In this document: in pieces, positions 6,013 through 14,042 of the stretch | How the letters are laid out: every line of letters starts with the position of its first letter | Position numbering within the stretch: position 1 is the stretch's first letter | Virus record (IMG/VR): IMGVR_UViG_3300030102_001157 | Location: 17,765 to 47,912 of that record | Length of the DNA: 30,148 bases | DNA from: a virus | Strand: one strand, 5' to 3' | Notes under the pieces: generated by a model | Database searches by the model: none | Told to the model about the DNA's origin: nothing | What the model saw: only the letters and a program-made list of their open reading frames with translations | Made by a program: the position numbers and the translations under genes

Positions 6013-7251
6013 ATGAGCGAGACTGTCATTATAGATACTGAAGTTATTCCAAGCGTGGAAAGAACTTATGAGTTGACCAAAGAAAATGTCGCTGGTTTCA
6101 ATGGTGAGGCTAGAGAACTAGCCGATGACTATCTCATTCCATTTCTATTCAGTGGATTTCCTGCTAACTTCAGAAGAGGCGATGATGCCGACCTAGTTAG
6201 AACTAGAACTCGGAGACTACTGAGTGTAGGTGCTAAGAAGTTTGAGAATGAAGATGAATTCAAGTTCTTCAAGAAGCACATGAAGAAACTATTCACTACG
6301 ATAAAAAATGAAGATGTCCTTTCTTCAGTAGACAGGAATGATACTCTCAAATCCTCTAAGGATGTCTTTGGTCAAGAGAGAACTAAAAAAGAAAAGGATG
6401 AAGACGGCAAGGTGAATGTAGTTTTAGATACTAGCAAGAATCTACTCTATGATAATCTAAAGGGAAAGAAATTCAGGGAACTTACTGAACCTGCTAAACT
6501 TGGTGCTGCGTATACTGGCGGGACGGAAAAAGGGATGGCATTCAGAGGAAAACTAGAACGTGGTGTAGAACCAAAAGACCTGATTGACCAAAAGAAACTA
6601 TTAGAAAATACTAAACTTGCAAAAAATGAAAAAAAAGCAACATACACAATAGAAATGAAGGAATACTATCGAGAACTGTTCAAGACTATGGGCATGGATG
6701 TTGATGATAACTTTGCTACGACAGCAAGGAGAAAGGAAACACAATACCCGACAAAATATCTTGAGACCAAGATAGAAGAACAACTCACTCCAATTCAGGG
6801 AAAGAATCCATCGGATATAGCAGGACTCAAAACCACATATGACACTAATGATAATGTAAAGATGGGCGAGATAAACGAGAATGGAGACTTTGAGCCATAC
6901 ATCGGAAGATTAGATACGTTAAGGGATAAAGCAATAGATGCGTTATTTGAAAAAAATAAGATAGAAGGTTTGCTTAAATTGTTCATGTCAGGAATAGGTG
7001 GATACTTCTTCAGACCTGTTGGTGACGACCAAAGAATAAACATCAATGATGTAATCATAGAGGTAGATTTTGGTTCTTCTATGAAACCTAAAGTCACTGT
7101 CACTCAGACTAATGATGAACTAGATTTGAAACTAATATCACAGAAACAGTTTGTTCAAACAAGTGGGTTAGAAGGAACTAAACCAGTGGCAAAGGTAGCA
7201 AGCATAAATAGACTGGTGCGTAGTATGGACAGATATATATCGAGGTTGTGA
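6013..7251 (+). CDS. Orphan protein in the head module, unknown function
   Basis: A 412-residue, highly charged protein starting at ATG 6013 after a 15-nt gap; only a weak purine tract (GTTGGGG) precedes the start. Residues ~1-95 look helical. The middle (~100-250) is Lys/Glu/Asp-rich with short helices (DQKKLLENTKLAKNEKKATY). Residues ~310-390 seem to form a compact alpha/beta domain (LLKLFMSGIGGYFFRPVGDD, INDVIIEVDFGSS, KVTVTQTNDELDLKLIS). No catalytic motif or membrane segment was found. The gene is more A/T-rich and uses AAA more than its neighbours. It lies between the low-complexity protein and the connector, so a minor head or internal protein is the default guess. Confidence 0.5.
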   Translation: MSETVIIDTEVIPSVERTYELTKENVAGFNGEARELADDYLIPFLFSGFPANFRRGDDADLVRTRTRRLLSVGAKKFENEDEFKFFKKHMKKLFTTIKNEDVLSSVDRNDTLKSSKDVFGQERTKKEKDEDGKVNVVLDTSKNLLYDNLKGKKFRELTEPAKLGAAYTGGTEKGMAFRGKLERGVEPKDLIDQKKLLENTKLAKNEKKATYTIEMKEYYRELFKTMGMDVDDNFATTARRKETQYPTKYLETKIEEQLTPIQGKNPSDIAGLKTTYDTNDNVKMGEINENGDFEPYIGRLDTLRDKAIDALFEKNKIEGLLKLFMSGIGGYFFRPVGDDQRININDVIIEVDFGSSMKPKVTVTQTNDELDLKLISQKQFVQTSGLEGTKPVAKVASINRLVRSMDRYISRL

Positions 7252-7253
7252 AG

Positions 7254-8330
7254 ATGAGTAAACTATCCTCCCCAAGTGATTTTACCAACATTAACGTGAA
7301 CTATTCCCAAGGTAGGGGATTCTATACTACTCACACTGATGTATCTCAGTTATTGCAGATAGCACCATTCAGTTCCTCCACAACACCCTCAATCGCTGAA
7401 GTAGGTAGTCTCATCAAAAGAGCAGAGGAGAGAGTCGATGATGTCGTAGGACATTCATATCGACCAGTAATCTATCACAATGAGTTCCATAACTTTGAGT
7501 TCTTCAGACATGGGGCATACCCGATTCAGAGATACAAGGACTATGTTGGCTTTGTTCAATTAGAGAGAGCAGATGTTCAGAAGATAGTCAGGCTAGAAGT
7601 TTGGAATGGTTCACAGTATATCGACCTAGCATCTGCAACTGCTAGAGTGAAAGTTCCCGCAACTCCTCAAAGTGGTGCTTGGGTCATATCGTTGGGAGTT
7701 GGGGCATACACTTTCAATATAACAAAGGGAACAGACTTCTTTGATAACTATGGACCTAAGACAACCGCTAGTCAGATAGCAGATGCAATCAATGAGGTCT
7801 TCCCACATAAAACTGCCAAGTTCACTGGTGAGACTGCTGCTAAATCTGTCACTGCGAATGGTGCTTCCTCGGTGAACATATCTGATTTCTTCTACGCAAC
7901 GACAGACAGCGAAGCAGGAGATACAGTTGTAATCTCATCCTTGCTTCTAAGTGATGATGGTTCTGCTTGCACAATCTCCTCTACTGTTGGAACTACTACT
8001 CCATTTACAGACCACCAAGACCAAAGAAGACTTGGAGACTATTGGACAATGGGCAAGGATGGCAAGATATTCTTCAGACAAGAATACCCACACCTACATT
8101 CTAACTCAATAAGAGTCGTGTATGTAAGTGGTGAGTCTAGAGTACCAGCAACCATACAAGATGCAGCAACTAAGTTAGTTGCGGCTGAAGTCATACGACA
8201 TGACGACAACTCCATCCTAATTGCCGAGACAGGTTCTAACATCGACCTAAAGACGAAGCATGACATTCTACTAGAAGAAGCCAATGCAATATTGAATGGA
8301 AAGAAGGATGTAATACATTTCATTCTGTGA
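7254..8330 (+). CDS. Head-tail connector, gp6-like, with inserted domain
   Basis: A 358-residue protein from ATG 7254. GAGGT (7242-7246) fits this start better than the GTG at 7248. An early helix (EVGSLIKRAEERVDDVVGHSY, ~45-65) and a final helical pair (~298-345: IQDAATKLVAAEVIRHDDNS, then HDILLEEANAIL) match the helical frame of HK97 gp6/lambda W-type adaptor proteins, which bind below the portal. Ordinary members are ~100-120 residues. Here ~150-180 residues of beta-rich sequence (~100-285; VQKIVRLEVWNGSQYIDLAS, AYTFNITKG, SQIADAINEVFPHKTAKFTG) sit between the two helical parts. Position two genes before the tail tube supports the call; exact family membership is an inference. Confidence 0.6.
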   Translation: MSKLSSPSDFTNINVNYSQGRGFYTTHTDVSQLLQIAPFSSSTTPSIAEVGSLIKRAEERVDDVVGHSYRPVIYHNEFHNFEFFRHGAYPIQRYKDYVGFVQLERADVQKIVRLEVWNGSQYIDLASATARVKVPATPQSGAWVISLGVGAYTFNITKGTDFFDNYGPKTTASQIADAINEVFPHKTAKFTGETAAKSVTANGASSVNISDFFYATTDSEAGDTVVISSLLLSDDGSACTISSTVGTTTPFTDHQDQRRLGDYWTMGKDGKIFFRQEYPHLHSNSIRVVYVSGESRVPATIQDAATKLVAAEVIRHDDNSILIAETGSNIDLKTKHDILLEEANAILNGKKDVIHFIL

Positions 8331-8334
8331 TACT

Positions 8335-8529
8335 ATGACTGAAGACCTGAAAATCCTAGATGCCATTGCAGATAACATTAGAGAATCTAGGGCTGTAATG
8401 GATGATTTATCGATATACGGTGTGTCTCTAGGTATGTCTCAAGAACAGATTGATGCGGAAGTTAGAGAGGCTCTAGTGTCTCATATGGAAAAAGTCATAG
8501 AGAAAAAAATGCAGAAGATGTTTAGGTGA
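8335..8529 (+). CDS. Small helical protein in connector region
   Basis: A 64-residue, acidic, probably fully helical protein (DLKILDAIADNIRESRAVMD, IDAEVREALVSHMEKVIEKK). ATG 8335 follows the connector stop by 4 nt, with GTGAT at 8327-8331. No family is recognised. Its stop codon is embedded in the AGGTGAT ribosome binding site of the next gene, so translation is probably coupled. A minor neck or assembly factor is possible from its position. Confidence 0.5.
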   Translation: MTEDLKILDAIADNIRESRAVMDDLSIYGVSLGMSQEQIDAEVREALVSHMEKVIEKKMQKMFR

Positions 8530-8533
8530 TTGA

Positions 8534-9067
8534 ATGGATGAAGTAACTTTGATTATCAGACTTCTACAAGATAATTGGACTTCTTCAGCCTCGGCCTTAG
8601 TTAGTGCTGGTGAGATAACTGCCAGTCACAATGCCACACCTAAGTTCATTGACATACGCTCAATAGAACCACAAGAAGGTAGGAGAGTAGACATAGACTC
8701 GGAATCGGTAATAGTAGTCTTTGAGGACAGTGCATCATCATCATATCCGACTATCGATTATGCAGTCAGGAACGAGGACTTCACATTCACCCTGCATTTA
8801 CGAGTTTTACATAGAAGAGACATGACCAGTAACACGTTTTCTAGAGATAGGTTACAGGCATTATACAGGATAGTCAGATACATACTTGAGAACAATTCTT
8901 TTAGGCCAACTGTCTATGCAACACCCGCCGATAACACTTCGGCGGTCTTAGGAGATGCAGATTTAATACGACTAACATCGAGAAGTGAAGCGAATGATAG
9001 AGGGAAAAGACTATTGGGATATAAGATTGGAGTGGAGTTAAAGCGGTTTGCGAGAGCGACAGTGTGA
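8534..9067 (+). CDS. Neck/tail-terminator-like protein
   Basis: A 177-residue protein starting at ATG 8534, with AGGTGAT at 8524-8530. The first segment (VTLIIRLLQDNW) is an amphipathic helix. Central strands (FIDIRSIEP, SVIVVFED, FTFTLHLRVLH) flank a helix (RDRLQALYRIVRYILENN), and a last strand (LLGYKIGVELKRF) closes the domain. This alpha/beta order, the size and the place immediately before the tail tube gene match tail terminator or head-completion proteins (lambda U/HK97 gp10 type), which cap the tube and join it to the head. The call relies on synteny and secondary-structure pattern, not on a diagnostic motif. Confidence 0.55.
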   Translation: MDEVTLIIRLLQDNWTSSASALVSAGEITASHNATPKFIDIRSIEPQEGRRVDIDSESVIVVFEDSASSSYPTIDYAVRNEDFTFTLHLRVLHRRDMTSNTFSRDRLQALYRIVRYILENNSFRPTVYATPADNTSAVLGDADLIRLTSRSEANDRGKRLLGYKIGVELKRFARATV

Positions 9068-9077
9068 GGGAAAATAA

Positions 9078-10649
9078 ATGGTAAGTAATGAAGTGTTTGT
9101 AGGTGCTAATGCACAAGTAGGTTTTTGTCCTGAGTTAGATTTGTTTTTCCCGAAGGGTGATATCGACAACGCAACAAAAACAACATTCACGCTATCAAGT
9201 GGACAACAAGCAGATACGTTACTAGTTGCAGACCTATATGCTGGATGCATGGCTAAAGTAGACAGGGATAATACTGACAATGAGACAGAATACAGAATGA
9301 TAGTATCAAACACTACTAACACAGTTACCCTAGATGCTGCCGTTACTTCAAGTGGAACTAACACTCACAATCTAACTATAATGGCATTCGGCGCACCTGC
9401 CTACGCAAAGAAGACATCAGGAGGCTCTCCTTTGATTCAGTCAGATAACTGGGTAGGACTTGTCAACACATTCACACCACCTAATGTAGAGGTGGAGATG
9501 AAGCAACTAAATCTAGCAGTTGCTGGTGGTAGGAACTTCGATTACCAGTACAAGGGAGCAGAGACAGTCAGTGGTGGCTCGCTCGACCTATCCCTGAACA
9601 ACGGGTCTTGGTTGTATTACGCTCTTGGTAAAATAACAAACCTAGCAGTTACAGCAGGTGGCAGTGGCTCACATTCAGGTGCTGCTGGTTCACAGAACGG
9701 AATAGGTTTCACTGTTGGAAGTGCCAGTGGTAGGAAGGTTGTAAGAGTGATAGGAAGGAACATGTATCCTGAGATATTCGTTGGTTCTGATGGTAGTGGA
9801 GAAGATATAGTAGACCCTGCTACCGTACCATTCAATGACAACGGTGCTACATTTAGTTACACTATTGAGGAAGCAGATAACGATGTTCTACCATCATTCG
9901 CTCTTGATGTGGTATACAGGAAAGCAGGTAGTCGTACTACATCATCTGCACTAGACTCACTCACACCGAATGAGAACATGTACTCTAGAATCTTCACAGG
10001 ATGCCAAGTAAATAGCCTAGCACTCAACTTTGAAGAGGGACAAGAACTCAAGTCAAGTGTAGAACTAGTAACAAGAAGAGCATTTGATGCACCTAATGGA
10101 TACATACCACTAGGAGGAAACGGTGCTGACTTATCTGCTCCATCAAACACATCAGGCGGAACTGGTATGCACAATTACAGTGCAACATTGACTGACAACT
10201 ACCCGTTCCTATTCTCAGACGGAAGCATCACACTATTCGGTCAGTCTATGGCTAGAATCAAGACTGGTTCTCTAACGATAGCAAACAACCTGACACCTCA
10301 GAGATTCATTGGTAACTACAACAGGCAAACCATGTCTGCTCACATACCCGGACAGAGGACATACGAACTCAGTCTAACCATGTTAATCACAGACACGAAA
10401 CTTTGGGATGAGATGAGAAGTGCCAACGAATCAACTGGTACTCTACGATTGAAGTTTGAGAAAGATAGTGGTGAGAAGATAGACTTGCAATTTGCAGACT
10501 ACACAATAAATTCAGTAAACGTGCCTTTCCCTGAAGACAAGGGTGCAGTAGAGGTAGAGGTAACTGCTTCTGCTAGAACTTTGAGTTCGTGCAACTATAC
10601 TGGAAAGTGGGCTATTTACAACATCGGTGGTCAGGCAACAGGTAATTAG
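9078..10649 (+). CDS. Major tail tube protein
   Basis: A 523-residue protein from ATG 9078 with GAGGG at 9066-9070. It is Ser/Gly/Thr/Asn-rich and beta-dominated. Segments such as TVSGGSLDLSLNNGSWLYYA (~158-177), a FTGCQVNSLALNFEEG motif (~308-323) followed by ELKSSVELVTRR, and LSLTMLITDTKLWDEM (~433-448) fit the tail tube pattern 'f.Gc.vnsl.l....g..l...v.lv.r'. Typical tube proteins have 150-300 residues, so this one has extra domains: the N-terminal ~100 residues (VFVGANAQVGF, TKTTFTLSSGQQAD) may be a surface domain. The protein polymerises into the tail tube. A sheath protein was considered because of the length, but no second tube gene follows. Confidence 0.75.
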   Translation: MVSNEVFVGANAQVGFCPELDLFFPKGDIDNATKTTFTLSSGQQADTLLVADLYAGCMAKVDRDNTDNETEYRMIVSNTTNTVTLDAAVTSSGTNTHNLTIMAFGAPAYAKKTSGGSPLIQSDNWVGLVNTFTPPNVEVEMKQLNLAVAGGRNFDYQYKGAETVSGGSLDLSLNNGSWLYYALGKITNLAVTAGGSGSHSGAAGSQNGIGFTVGSASGRKVVRVIGRNMYPEIFVGSDGSGEDIVDPATVPFNDNGATFSYTIEEADNDVLPSFALDVVYRKAGSRTTSSALDSLTPNENMYSRIFTGCQVNSLALNFEEGQELKSSVELVTRRAFDAPNGYIPLGGNGADLSAPSNTSGGTGMHNYSATLTDNYPFLFSDGSITLFGQSMARIKTGSLTIANNLTPQRFIGNYNRQTMSAHIPGQRTYELSLTMLITDTKLWDEMRSANESTGTLRLKFEKDSGEKIDLQFADYTINSVNVPFPEDKGAVEVEVTASARTLSSCNYTGKWAIYNIGGQATGN

Positions 10650-10692
10650 GAGGCGTGACCAAGTTAGGGAACGCTATCCGATTTTTGATTCC

Positions 10693-10722
10693 ACCAACAC
10701 GTTTGTTTGTTGGTATATTTTG
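10693..10722 (+). terminator. Possible intrinsic-type terminator after tail tube gene
   Basis: ACCAACA (10693-10699) pairs perfectly with TGTTGGT (10708-10714) around an 8-nt T-rich loop and is followed by ATATTTTG. It lies in the 88-nt gap between the tail tube and the chaperones. It could act as an attenuator that lowers expression downstream of the abundant tube protein. The stem is short, so it is moderate evidence only. Confidence 0.4.
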
Positions 10723-10737
10723 TAGGTGGAAAGAAAA

Positions 10738-11106
10738 ATGACAGAAAAGAAAATTGTAAATGATAAGAATACGCTGTTCGCAAGAATGGCAACCGAAAGC
10801 CATCATCTCAGGGTTTCCCCTGATAGTGATGAGTACCTCCAAGTTTGGGTGAAAGAGCCAACTTGGTTACAGGTAGAACAGGCATTGTCGTCTGTTATGG
10901 ATGTGGATGCTCAAGGACAAACCTTGGGAATCAACCTTAACAAGATGTATCGCTTTATGGTTGAGAACTTCGTAGAGAAGACAGAGCCTCAACTAAACAC
11001 TACCGACTTAATTAGACTCAACCCGTACATCGGGGCGCAACTAAAAGAAATTCTCCCTAATCCATTCTTGGATGTCATGGGGGATGATACGGGAAACGAA
11101 AACTAG
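10738..11106 (+). CDS. Tail assembly chaperone, G-like
   Basis: A 122-residue protein. ATG 10738 is chosen over the GTG at 10726 because AGGTGG (10724-10729) overlaps that codon and must serve as ribosome binding site. It is mixed alpha/beta at the start (HHLRVSP, EYLQVWVKEPTWLQVEQALS), then helical (INLNKMYRFMVENFVEKTEP), ending acidic (GDDTGNEN). Position between the tail tube and the tape measure, the size, and the slippery heptamer just before its stop identify it as the short product of the conserved G/GT chaperone pair. In the family these proteins coat the tape measure during tail assembly and are not in the virion. Confidence 0.75.
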   Translation: MTEKKIVNDKNTLFARMATESHHLRVSPDSDEYLQVWVKEPTWLQVEQALSSVMDVDAQGQTLGINLNKMYRFMVENFVEKTEPQLNTTDLIRLNPYIGAQLKEILPNPFLDVMGDDTGNEN

Positions 11107-11309
11107 TTCGGAGGGCTTTGAAGGGTGGAAAGGTTGATGCAGTTATGGGGATGAAGATAATGCTCTATACATACTGCACTGCTTTTTCCGTTGACCCTAA
11201 AGACGCATATGAAACACCAGCGACCTTAATTAAGGAAATGCTGGAAATACATGGTGAAGTGAAGAAGATAGAATCGGAGGAACTAGATAAAGCAAGAAAG
11301 GGGATGTGA
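10738..11309 (+). CDS. Tail assembly chaperone GT, -1 frameshift fusion
   Basis: The ribosome would read frame 1 from 10738, slip back one base on GGGAAAC (11091-11097) and continue in the frame open from 11088 to the stop at 11307-11309, giving about 190 residues. The T part (VDAVMGMKIMLYTYCTAFSV, then TLIKEMLEIHGEVKKIESEE) is helical and resembles the length and helical character of T domains. An independent TTG start at 11118 behind GGAGGG (11110-11115) could also produce a 63-residue T protein alone, but it is only 2 nt from that motif. The frameshift is the conserved expression mode for this pair in long-tailed phages. Seen: slippery site and overlapping frames. Inferred: the slip itself. 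Confidence 0.7.
11091..11097 (+). promoter_or_regulatory. Programmed -1 frameshift slippery heptamer
   Basis: G GGA AAC in the frame of the upstream chaperone is a canonical X XXY YYZ site; after the slip the tRNAs re-pair with GGG AAA. It sits 7 nt before the zero-frame stop (TAG 11104-11106). A GGGGG run (11079-11083) lies 7 nt upstream and could act as a stimulatory internal Shine-Dalgarno site. I did not find a convincing downstream pseudoknot. Confidence 0.75.
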
Positions 11310-11314
11310 TTTAG

Positions 11315-13306
11315 TTGAGTGGAGTGCAAGACGACATTGACGAACTAAGGAAGTCCTTCAACGACATAGACAAATCTATTCTCGATGGTGCTAAAGAATT
11401 TAGAACTCTCTCAGAATCCATAAGTAAAACAAATGCAGTTTTAGGCTCAAAGAACTGGGTAATTTTCTCAAGGTTCATCTCAGGAACTCCTCTTTGGAGA
11501 GTTCAGAACAGAATCAAAGCAACAGTGATGTTGCTGAATGAACTGCAATTAGCAGGAGAGAAGAGAAGAACTGAACAGGCAAAGGAACTGAAGAACTTCT
11601 CTAAACTCGCTAAACTCCAAAGAGACAACGTAGGAATACAGGATACTCTGAATAAATTGAAAGAACTCTCAACTAAAACAGATGAGAAAAGCGTAGAAGA
11701 ATACCAAAAACAGATGGATGCATTAAGGCAAACCTCGGAAATATTCGATGGATTAGTTTTCAAATTACATGATGAAAACGATGCAATAAAGGAAATGAAT
11801 AGAACAATATCTGCTCAAGTAAAAATGGGCGAAAAACTTCAGGAACAAGCGAAAGAGGCAGCGAGCCTTAGAAAGAAAGAGGGAGAAGGAGAGTTTCAAC
11901 ATCTTGGAAGAATGATGAAGTTTAGAATGAAAAACAACAGCATGATGAAGTCATTCGCTAAATTCAAAGAAAAAACAGACAAAAAAGGATTTGCCTTCAC
12001 CAATAAAAAATATCAGAAAGAAATAAAACTCACTGAAAAAATGAAGAGCATTGCTGCTAAGGCAGGACTAGACCCACAGGAGTTGTTGCGAAAAGATGGT
12101 TCAATGAAAGACCCAACCTCTGACAGAAATAAAAAGGGAGTAGCGATGAGAAGAGGTTCTTCAGGAAAGGTACTAGACCCCAAACAATTCAAAGCACTTC
12201 AGGAATTACACAAACTCGGAAAAAAACAGAATAGCCTGAGTAGACGGTCATACAGAATGATGGCTGCACCATTCAAAGCAATGACTGGTTTCTTCAAGAA
12301 AGTATTAGCAAACATGTTCAAGTTGGTATTCTATGCTACTGCACAATTCATGAAGATGTTATTGCTATTGTTAGTGACAGTAGCCGCATTCAAGATGATT
12401 CAGCCATTCTTAGGCAACATCAAAGACGCTCTTGAAATGGCTGTCAAGGTTTTACTAGATGGATTGGCATTGATATGGAGTGGGTTGAGTAACATATGGG
12501 AAGGCATATCAATGATGGTAGACGCTATAATGAATCCAAGTCTATCGGGTTTCTTTGAGGGATTATGGAAATTACTGACAGGTATGGCACAAGTTGTTGT
12601 TGGTCTATTGCAAGTGGTGTTCGGAACTATAATCGCTGCTGGTTTAGGTTTCATATCTAGTCTGTTTAGTGACGGCGTTGAGAAAATCGGCGGAGGCATA
12701 CGAGGAATAGCAAGTGGAATCGTCAATGTGGTCAAGGGAGTCTCAGGAGTGGCTGCTGGAATACTACTAGTTGTTGGAACTATTGGACTGCTAGTTGGTG
12801 CAGCGTTTGCTCTTCCTGTACTGATTACTGCTGCCGTTCTTGCTGGAATCTACATATTGGTTACTAAGTTTGAAGGATTCTTTGTGGACTTACTTACTGT
12901 CATAGGTGAAGGTATTTCAAAGATTAAAGAGATACTTATCGGGCTTCCAAAAGGAATCGGTGATGCAATCAAGAATATCGGTGGTGGGATAAAGAAAGGA
13001 ATCGGTAAGATTGGTGGCGGAATAAAGGATTTCGTTGGTCTATCAACAGGAGGCAAGATAAGTCAAAGTGGGATGGCAATCGTTGGAGAGAAAGGACCGG
13101 AGTTAGTTACACTTCCTAGAGGGGCGCAAGTACACTCCAATTCACAATCTAAAGCAATGGCATCCTCAGTTACTAATCACATAACTGTGCAAGTAACAGG
13201 TAGAGTAGGTGCAAGCGACACAGAGATACGAGATATCGCAAACAAGGTTGCAAAGGAAATCAACACAAGAATGAATAGAACGTCAACATCGGTGGTGAAA
13301 TTCTAA
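11315..13306 (+). CDS. Tail tape measure protein
   Basis: A 663-residue protein starting at TTG 11315, preceded by GATGTGAT. Residues ~1-330 are charged and helical with predicted coiled coil (~85-190). Hydrophobic helices lie at ~334-362 (MFKLVFY, MLLLLLVTVAAF), ~425-450 and ~476-518, and a Gly/Ile/Lys-rich segment with GGGIKKGIGKIGGG follows at ~548-572. The motif GEKGPELVTLPRG (591-603) is the C-terminal signature found in very many tape measure proteins. It is placed directly after the chaperones. The tape measure sets tail length and enters the host membrane during genome delivery. At the usual ~0.15 nm per residue the tail would be near 100 nm. The hydrophobic segments may help DNA passage. 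Its stop overlaps the next start (TAATG). Confidence 0.88.
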   Translation: MSGVQDDIDELRKSFNDIDKSILDGAKEFRTLSESISKTNAVLGSKNWVIFSRFISGTPLWRVQNRIKATVMLLNELQLAGEKRRTEQAKELKNFSKLAKLQRDNVGIQDTLNKLKELSTKTDEKSVEEYQKQMDALRQTSEIFDGLVFKLHDENDAIKEMNRTISAQVKMGEKLQEQAKEAASLRKKEGEGEFQHLGRMMKFRMKNNSMMKSFAKFKEKTDKKGFAFTNKKYQKEIKLTEKMKSIAAKAGLDPQELLRKDGSMKDPTSDRNKKGVAMRRGSSGKVLDPKQFKALQELHKLGKKQNSLSRRSYRMMAAPFKAMTGFFKKVLANMFKLVFYATAQFMKMLLLLLVTVAAFKMIQPFLGNIKDALEMAVKVLLDGLALIWSGLSNIWEGISMMVDAIMNPSLSGFFEGLWKLLTGMAQVVVGLLQVVFGTIIAAGLGFISSLFSDGVEKIGGGIRGIASGIVNVVKGVSGVAAGILLVVGTIGLLVGAAFALPVLITAAVLAGIYILVTKFEGFFVDLLTVIGEGISKIKEILIGLPKGIGDAIKNIGGGIKKGIGKIGGGIKDFVGLSTGGKISQSGMAIVGEKGPELVTLPRGAQVHSNSQSKAMASSVTNHITVQVTGRVGASDTEIRDIANKVAKEINTRMNRTSTSVVKF

Positions 13307-14034
13307 TGGGAGTAGGAGACAATTATACGAACTTCAGCGTTTGGCTGGAACTACAAAGAAGAAATGAAGAAGGCGGGGATAGGGCAATCAACAGAATACC
13401 CTTGTTTGTGACTGAGATTCAAATAGCCACATCCAAGAGCGTTCCGACTATTCCTGTTCCGTTTGCAAGTATAGGAACTGGAAAGTCTGAGACACTGGCC
13501 TTTGATATGGGATTAGCAAGCAAGACGGTTAGTTTGACTGGTGTTTTCTTGAATCAGAAACTATCCAAGAACTCAGGGGAGACAGTTGTTCATCCTACTC
13601 TATCGCCCTTTGAGATGGCACAGTTGATTCACTCTTATGTCGATAGCAGTGCAGCACAGGATGACCAAGCAATGAACAAACTGATTATCCTAATACCTAG
13701 CAGAGTAGACACTAACTTTCTACCACACACAAGTACGAGTGAATCAGATGATATCAACGCACTTCCTCAGATACCATTCACCTTTGAGAACAGAAGATAT
13801 GATGAGAGGTTTAAGAGAATAGCGAACAACTACCTGCCATCTGCTCTAGAGATAGATGAGTCACCATTAGAGGCTTTCAGCAATATGGCGGAGGCTGAAG
13901 ACCTCTTGGGTATGACTGGCTTCATTCGCTCCTTGAATACCACATTCAGTGGTGAGCAACCTAACGAGGTTAACTTCAATCTTGATTTTGAGATAGCCAC
14001 AGTATTAGCGGAGAACCCGATTAACAGTTTGTAG
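13306..14034 (+). CDS. Distal tail/baseplate protein
   Basis: A 242-residue protein beginning at ATG 13306, overlapping the tape measure stop by one base. The N-terminal half has beta strands (FSVWLELQRR, IPLFVTEIQIATS, ETLAFDMG, KTVSLTGVFLNQK). The segment 'SKTVSLTGVFLNQ' resembles the strand of distal tail or tail-completion proteins in which the tail-tube-like fold recurs. The C-terminal half is mixed, ending in FSGEQPNEVNFNLDFEIATV. The position immediately after the tape measure is that of the distal tail protein (Dit/lambda M type) that forms the hub ring. No enzyme motifs are visible. Confidence 0.55.
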   Translation: MGVGDNYTNFSVWLELQRRNEEGGDRAINRIPLFVTEIQIATSKSVPTIPVPFASIGTGKSETLAFDMGLASKTVSLTGVFLNQKLSKNSGETVVHPTLSPFEMAQLIHSYVDSSAAQDDQAMNKLIILIPSRVDTNFLPHTSTSESDDINALPQIPFTFENRRYDERFKRIANNYLPSALEIDESPLEAFSNMAEAEDLLGMTGFIRSLNTTFSGEQPNEVNFNLDFEIATVLAENPINSL

Positions 14035-14042
14035 GGATTATT

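Noticed and set aside
9078-10649. Contractile tail sheath protein
   Set aside because: The length would fit, but the motifs are tube-like and no separate tube gene follows before the chaperones.
11091-11120. The frame change between chaperone ORFs as a sequencing error
   Set aside because: A canonical slippery heptamer in the right frame and the known expression mode of this gene pair explain it better.
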